From the NCBI RefSeq assembly GCF_050510895.1, contig NZ_JBNINT010000001.1, forward strand, positions 1,116,001 to 1,180,000: a DNA stretch of 64,000 nucleotides. The letters are read 5' to 3'. This DNA is from Pannonibacter phragmitetus_B. Its GTDB lineage: Bacteria > Pseudomonadota > Alphaproteobacteria > Rhizobiales > Stappiaceae. Below the pieces are notes generated by a model, which saw only the letters and a list, made by a program, of their open reading frames with translations, searched no databases and was not told the DNA's origin. The translations under genes and the position numbers were made by a program. How positions within the stretch are numbered: position 1 is the first letter of the stretch; each line of letters starts with the position of its first letter. Below, in pieces: positions 59,704 through 64,000 of the stretch.

Positions 59704-60570
59704 AACGATATCTCCCGTTTCCGCCGTTTCAGCCGTGCCGTCACTTCCGAGGTGGGTGCGCTGGATACGTCGTTTCTTGGCCGTGGCCGTCCGCTGGGTG
59801 CGGCCCGTGTTCTCAACGCCATCGGGCATGGCCGCACGGATGTGGCGGCCATCCGCTCCTATCTCGGGCTCGACTCCGGGCTTATGAGCCGTCTTCTCCG
59901 GTCTCTGGAGGAGGAGGGCATGATCGAGATGACCCCAGATCCGGATGATGCCCGCAAGCGCCGGGCGCAGCTGACCGCCGCAGGGCAGGCGGAGTTCGAG
60001 ATCTATGAAAATCTGTCCGATGAGCGGGCAGAGCGGCTGCTGCAAAGCCATGCCCATCCTCAAGCCTTGCTGGATGCCATGGATCTGATTGCCTCGGCTC
60101 TGGGGCGCGAGCGCTGGAGCTTCGAGGAAGTGGATCCGCGCTCTGAAACCGCACGCTACTGCCTTGAGCAATATTACGCCGAGCTGGACCGGCGGTTCGA
60201 GGGCGGCTTTCAGGTATCGCTGTCCGCAGATCCGGATGCGCAAAGCATGATGCGGCCGAAGGGCGCGTTCTTTGTCACCCTCTCGGACGGCATGCCTTTA
60301 GGCTGTGCCGGACTCAAGGGTACCGACAAAGGCTATGCGGAGATCAAGCGCCTGTGGGTCTCGCCTGCCGCCCGTGGCCTCGGCCTTGCCCGCAAGCTGA
60401 TGGCGAAGACCGAAGCGGCTGCCCGCGAACTCGGCATAGGCCTGCTGCGCCTCGATACGAACAAGGCTTTGCCCGAGGCGGTCAACTTCTACCGCAAGGA
60501 AGGTTGGACCGAAATCGACCGCTTCAACGATGATCCCTATCCGGATTTCTTCTTCGAAAAGCGGCTTTGA
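59698..60570 (+). CDS. MarR-type regulator fused to GNAT acetyltransferase
   Basis: The 290-residue protein has an N-terminal MarR-like winged helix (about residues 1-140: HGRTDVAAIRSYLGLDSGLM, then SRLLRSLEEEGMIEMTPDPD) and a C-terminal GNAT domain (about 150-290) with the acetyl-CoA loop SPAARGLGLARKLMAKTEAA and the end VNFYRKEGWTEIDRFNDDPY. Such fusions occur in several bacteria; targets are generally unknown. The start is inside a 40-bp palindrome, so it may block its own translation or transcription. No linked target gene is visible. Confidence 0.9.
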   Translation: MLNDISRFRRFSRAVTSEVGALDTSFLGRGRPLGAARVLNAIGHGRTDVAAIRSYLGLDSGLMSRLLRSLEEEGMIEMTPDPDDARKRRAQLTAAGQAEFEIYENLSDERAERLLQSHAHPQALLDAMDLIASALGRERWSFEEVDPRSETARYCLEQYYAELDRRFEGGFQVSLSADPDAQSMMRPKGAFFVTLSDGMPLGCAGLKGTDKGYAEIKRLWVSPAARGLGLARKLMAKTEAAARELGIGLLRLDTNKALPEAVNFYRKEGWTEIDRFNDDPYPDFFFEKRL

Positions 60571-60727
60571 GCGGATGAAGGGGCGGCGGCGCCCGGGATG
60601 AAGCAAAGCGGAGATTCTGGGGGAATTCGTTTTCAGAGCTGTCAGAGTGGCGTAGGTGGCAGAGGTTTTCGTAAATCCCTGCCACGGCGCGGCTTGAGAC
60701 AACGGCACCCCTCTGCGAGCGAGTAGG

Positions 60728-60868
60728 CCCCGGCTCGCGCTGCGCTTGGCCGGGGTGACACCGTGCCATGTGTACAGAGCTGTGCCCGCGCGGCTGAAGC
60801 GGAGGGATAAGCTCTGGCGGGCCTCATACTCAGCGTCACCCCGGGCGGAGCGAAGCGCAGACCCGGGG
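60728..60868. repeat. Inverted pair of REP-like palindromes
   Basis: Element 1: CCCCGGC (60728-60734) with GCCGGGG (60749-60755), ending in CCGGGGTGAC. Element 2: GTCACCCCGG (60835) onward with CCCGGGG (60862-60868). Read in the same orientation both share GTCACCCCGG, AAGCGCAG and CCGGGG, so they are inverted copies about 80 bases apart, like a BIME. Confidence 0.6.
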
Positions 60869-61039
60869 ACCACTCGCTTGCAGAGCGTTTATGAGGAGTG
60901 GAAAGCCGAGAGGCAGGCGTATGAGACCCTACGTGCCTTATCTGCAGTGGTTTGCGGCACCTTTCTGCAAATGAGCAGGCCCCAAGTCTCCAGGAATTAC
61001 ACCAAGGATGACCCGGAAGGAACTGTCCAACAAACGAAA

Positions 61040-61064
61040 AAGGGCGGCCCGGTGGGCCGCCCTT
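61040..61064 (-). terminator. Hairpin terminator after monomeric isocitrate dehydrogenase
   Basis: AAGGGCGGCCC and GGGCCGCCCTT form an 11-bp stem with a three-base loop, preceded on the plus strand by an A run. Confidence 0.8.
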
Positions 61065-61088
61065 CTGCATTCAATGCGCTGATCAGCC

Positions 61089-63320
61089 TTAGCCGATGAT
61101 GGCGTTCAGCGTGGCGCTCGGGCGCATGACTGCTGCGACCTTTTCGGCCGGGGCGTGGTAGTAGCCGTCGAGGTCAGCCGCCTTGCCCTGCACACCGTTG
61201 AGTTCCGCCACGATCTTCGCCTCATTGGCAGTCAGGGCCTCTGCGACCGGGGCGAAATACGCCTTCAGCTCGGCGTCCTTGTCCTGTGCGGCAAGGCCCT
61301 GTGCCCAGTAGAGCGCGATGTAGAAGTGGCTGCCGCGGTTGTCGAGCTGGCCGACCTTACGCTGCGGGGACTTGTCGTTGTCCAGCAGCTTCTCGATGGC
61401 CTTGTCCAGTGCGTCGGCCAGAACCTGGGCCTTGGCGTTGGACTTGACCTGGGCCAGATGCTCCAGCGAGGCGCCGAGGGCGCAGAATTCGCCGAGCGAG
61501 TCCCAGCGCAGGTAGTTCTCTTCCACCAGCTGCTGCACGTGCTTCGGGGCAGAGCCGCCGGCGCCCGTTTCAAACAGGCCACCGCCGTTCATCAGCGGCA
61601 CGATGGACAGCATCTTGGCCGAGGTGCCGACTTCCAGGATCGGATAGAGGTCCGTCAGATAGTCGCGCAGCACGTTGCCGGTGATGGAGATGGTGTCGAG
61701 GCCCTTGGCAATCCTCTCCGTCGAGTAGCGGGCTGCATCGCTCGGCGACATGATCTGCAGGTCGAGACCCGACGTGTCATGCTCCGGCAGATAGGCTTCC
61801 ACCTTCTTGATCAGTTCGGCATCATGGGCGCGGTTCTTGTCCAGCCAGAACACGCCCGGCATGCCGGAGAGGCGGGCACGGCTGACGCCGAGCTTCACCC
61901 AGTCGCGGATCGGGGCGTCCTTGGTGAGGCAGGCGCGCCAGATGTCGCCGCCTTCAACCGCATGCTCCAGCAGCGTGGTGCCAGCGGCATCAACGATGCG
62001 GATGGAGCCATCGGCCTGAGCCTTGAAGGTCTGCGGATGCGAGCCGTATTCCTCGGCCTTCTGGGCCATCAGACCGACATTCGGCACGGTGCCCATCTTG
62101 GACGGGTCAAGCGCGCCGTTCTTCTTGCAGAACTCGATCACTGCGTCATAGACGCCGGCATAGGACGAGTCCGGAATCACGCACTTGGCATCATTTTCCT
62201 TGCCATCCGGGCCCCAGCCCTTGCCGCCAGCGCGGATGAGGGCAGGCATCGAAGCGTCGATGATGACGTCGGACGAGACATGCAGGTTGGTGATGCCCTT
62301 GGCCGAGTTCACCATGTACATGGCCGGGCCATTGTCGAGCGCAGCCTTGAGATCGGCCTTGATTTCTGCGGCCTTGTCAGCAGGCAGCGTGGCAATCTTG
62401 GCTTCCAGATCGCCGATGCCGAGATCCGGGTTGACGCCAATCTCAGCGAAGGTGGCTGCGTGCTTCGCGAAGAGGTCCTTCAGGAAGGTCTTGACCACAT
62501 GGCCGAAGATGATCGGGTCGGAGACCTTCATCATCGTCGCCTTGAGGTGCACGGAGAAGAGCACGCCCTTGTCCTTGGCGTCCTGAATTTCCTTTTCGAG
62601 GAAAGCGGTCAGGGCCTTGGCGCTCATGAAGGTTGCGTCCAGCACATCGCCTTCGGTGAGCTTCAGGTTGTTCTTCAGAACGGTGACAGCGCCATCCTTG
62701 GCCACGAATTCGATGCGTGCGGTGCCTGCAGAGGCAGCGGCAATCGTGACGGACTTTTCGTTGGCGGCAAAGTCATCCTTGCCCATGGTGGAGACATGGG
62801 TCTTGGAGGTGGGCAGCCATGCGCCCATCGAATGCGGGTTCTTCTTGGCGAATTCCTTCACCGCATTCGGAGCGCGGCGGTCGGAGTTACCTTCGCGCAG
62901 AACCGGGTTCACGGCCGAGCCCTTGATCGCTTCATAAGCGGCCTTCACCGCCTTTTCCTCGTCCGTCGCCGGATTGTCCGGGTAGGAGGGAATGGCATAG
63001 CCCTGTGACTGCAGTTCCTTGATCGCGGCATTGAGCTGCGGCTGCGAGGCGGAGATGTTCGGCAGCTTGATGACATTGGCATCCGGCTCGACCACCAGAC
63101 GGCCAAGCTCGGCGAGATCATCAGACTGCTTCTGCGCGTCCGTCAGATACTGCGGGAAGGCGGCGAGGATGCGGCCTGCCAGCGAAATGTCCTTGGTGCC
63201 GATGGAGATCCCTGCCGGTTTGGCAAAAGCCTTGATGATCGGCAGGAACGACGCGCTCGCCAGTTCAGGCGCTTCGTCGACCTTGGTGTAGATGATGTCG
63301 GGACGTCCGGTGTCGGCCAT
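61089..63320 (-). CDS. NADP-dependent isocitrate dehydrogenase, monomeric
   Basis: This is the ~80-kDa monomeric isoform, unrelated in sequence to the homodimeric enzyme. The 743-residue product from ATG 63320 (MADTGRPDIIYTKVDEAPEL; a TTG two codons upstream is possible) has motifs EFAKKNPHSMGAWLPTSKTH, MKVSDPIIFGHVVKTFLKDL and RGSHFYIALYWAQGLA. It is intact. Having both isoforms close together is uncommon. Confidence 0.96.
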   Translation of the reverse strand: MADTGRPDIIYTKVDEAPELASASFLPIIKAFAKPAGISIGTKDISLAGRILAAFPQYLTDAQKQSDDLAELGRLVVEPDANVIKLPNISASQPQLNAAIKELQSQGYAIPSYPDNPATDEEKAVKAAYEAIKGSAVNPVLREGNSDRRAPNAVKEFAKKNPHSMGAWLPTSKTHVSTMGKDDFAANEKSVTIAAASAGTARIEFVAKDGAVTVLKNNLKLTEGDVLDATFMSAKALTAFLEKEIQDAKDKGVLFSVHLKATMMKVSDPIIFGHVVKTFLKDLFAKHAATFAEIGVNPDLGIGDLEAKIATLPADKAAEIKADLKAALDNGPAMYMVNSAKGITNLHVSSDVIIDASMPALIRAGGKGWGPDGKENDAKCVIPDSSYAGVYDAVIEFCKKNGALDPSKMGTVPNVGLMAQKAEEYGSHPQTFKAQADGSIRIVDAAGTTLLEHAVEGGDIWRACLTKDAPIRDWVKLGVSRARLSGMPGVFWLDKNRAHDAELIKKVEAYLPEHDTSGLDLQIMSPSDAARYSTERIAKGLDTISITGNVLRDYLTDLYPILEVGTSAKMLSIVPLMNGGGLFETGAGGSAPKHVQQLVEENYLRWDSLGEFCALGASLEHLAQVKSNAKAQVLADALDKAIEKLLDNDKSPQRKVGQLDNRGSHFYIALYWAQGLAAQDKDAELKAYFAPVAEALTANEAKIVAELNGVQGKAADLDGYYHAPAEKVAAVMRPSATLNAIIG

Positions 63321-63666
63321 GTTCAATCATTCCCACAGTTTGAAACGGTCAGGCGGAGGTGCCGGGGCAGCTCCGGGGAGTGCCACCATAGACACGTATA
63401 CAGTTGTGCGCAATTTCCGGGCGCCTGCCCCGGCCGGAAATCCGCAACGAGTTCTAACAAACACGGGGGAAAAGGCAATCAAGCGAAAACCCGCAGGCCA
63501 GCTTGTCTTTGCATGATGCGGGAGACTGGGCAGACAGGTACGTGCAGCAGGACGCCTCTTCCGCATGAATTTCCGTTCCGGGGTTGGCGCGGAAGCGTAT
63601 TCATCGTATCTAGGCGATGAATTGGCCTGCTGGCAGTGATGACGCTGGCAGGCAGAGGGAGAGATC
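63321..63666. other. 346-base intergenic region, no gene seen
   Basis: Divergent promoters for the isocitrate dehydrogenase and the ArsR-type gene must lie here. I saw no recognisable operator, and the open frames have no homology. Confidence 0.55.
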
Positions 63667-64000
63667 ATGTCCAGTCATGAGGCTGAGCTGCCGGGTGGCG
63701 GCCGCGGCGGGGAAGCGTGCTGTGCTCCGAAGGAGAACCTCTGCCGGAATCCTGAAGCCGCGGCACTGGCAGATCTGTTCCGGGCTCTTGGCCATCCGGT
63801 GCGCATTGGCATTCTGAAGGAAATCATTCAGCGCCAGGAAGCAAGCTGCGGCGAGATTGTCGGCTCGCCTGCCGCTGGCCCAGTCCACAGTGTCCCAGCA
63901 CCTGCTGGTGCTGAAGGAGGCGGGGCTTCTGACCTGCGAGATCCGCGGGCGCAGCTGTTCCTACCGGATCAACGAGGACTTTCTGACAGGCGAGGGCGCT
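63667..64000 (+). CDS. ArsR-family regulator (frame broken, runs off window)
   Basis: This is a winged-helix repressor of the ArsR/SmtB type, usually a sensor of arsenite or other thiophilic ligands. The start MSSHEAELPGGGRGGEACCA includes an unusual Cys-rich N-terminus (ACCAPKENLC). LADLFRALGHPVRIGILKEI follows. An extra C at 63868-63869 shifts the frame; the other frame gives LPLAQSTVSQHLLVLKEAGL, the recognition helix, then RGRSCSYRINEDFL to the window end. The 3' end is missing, so length and partners are unknown. Confidence 0.82.
   Translation, partial: MSSHEAELPGGGRGGEACCAPKENLCRNPEAAALADLFRALGHPVRIGILKEIIQRQEASCGEIVGSPAAGPVHSVPAPAGAEGGGASDLRDPRAQLFLPDQRGLSDRRGR

Larger units (their letters stand above)
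60571..61088. other. 518-base intergenic region with REP-like repeats
   Basis: I see no convincing gene. Several frames are open on both strands but none shows homology, and they overlap the REP-like elements. The right end holds the terminator of the monomeric isocitrate dehydrogenase. Confidence 0.6.

Noticed and set aside
60746..61099. Possible small gene in the 60.6-61.1 kb gap
   Set aside because: It overlaps the REP-like repeats and the terminator of the isocitrate dehydrogenase gene, and has no homology.

Overview
The window is GC-rich DNA from an alphaproteobacterium, most likely Hyphomicrobiales (order-level inference only). The evidence is FlbT/FlaF/FliX flagellar regulators, CckA next to flagellar genes, CtrA-type TTAA-N7-TTAA sites, an alphaproteobacterial GAAC-N7-GAAC SOS box at recA, and a DksA that lacks the zinc cysteines. 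I see no tRNA, rRNA, CRISPR array or insertion sequence.

Bases 1-35,070 are a large flagellar locus. In order: flgE-flgK-flgL (hook and junctions, +); flaF and flbT (-); four flagellin genes in tandem (-), the middle two almost identical; a FlaG-like gene; flgI with a rod-binding FlgJ/CheL-type gene and an FlgN/FlbY-type chaperone (-); fliX and dksA (+); flgF-flgG-flgA-flgH (-); fliL-fliM-DUF6468-motE and a ~1,383-residue TPR protein (+); fliO-fliP (-); flgB-flgC-fliE-fliQ-fliR-flhB (+). Sigma-54 -24/-12 elements precede flgE and flgF, and a weaker one precedes flgI. CtrA-like half-site arrays precede fliL, flgB and three flagellins. The layout fits a CtrA, then sigma-54, then flagellin hierarchy, and the CtrA-pathway kinase gene cckA follows flhB.

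Bases 37,706-64,000 are general chromosome. They hold a small lipoprotein gene, a three-gene operon of coiled-coil and membrane proteins of unknown role (38.6-42.3 kb), psuK-psuG for pseudouridine breakdown, recA, alaS, two c-di-GMP enzymes, a cyclic-nucleotide-gated K+ channel, two unrelated NADP isocitrate dehydrogenases, a PQQ glucose dehydrogenase, cutA, a YefM-YoeB toxin-antitoxin pair, a MarR-GNAT fusion under a 40-bp palindrome, and the start of an ArsR-type regulator.

About 18 single-base frame breaks interrupt otherwise well-conserved genes, including the essential alaS twice. Most are one missing base in a G, C or A run. After a one-base correction each gene regains normal length, and several regain ATGA- or TTGA-type overlaps with neighbours. 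I therefore read them as sequence or assembly errors, not pseudogenes, and give each broken gene one entry over its full inferred span.
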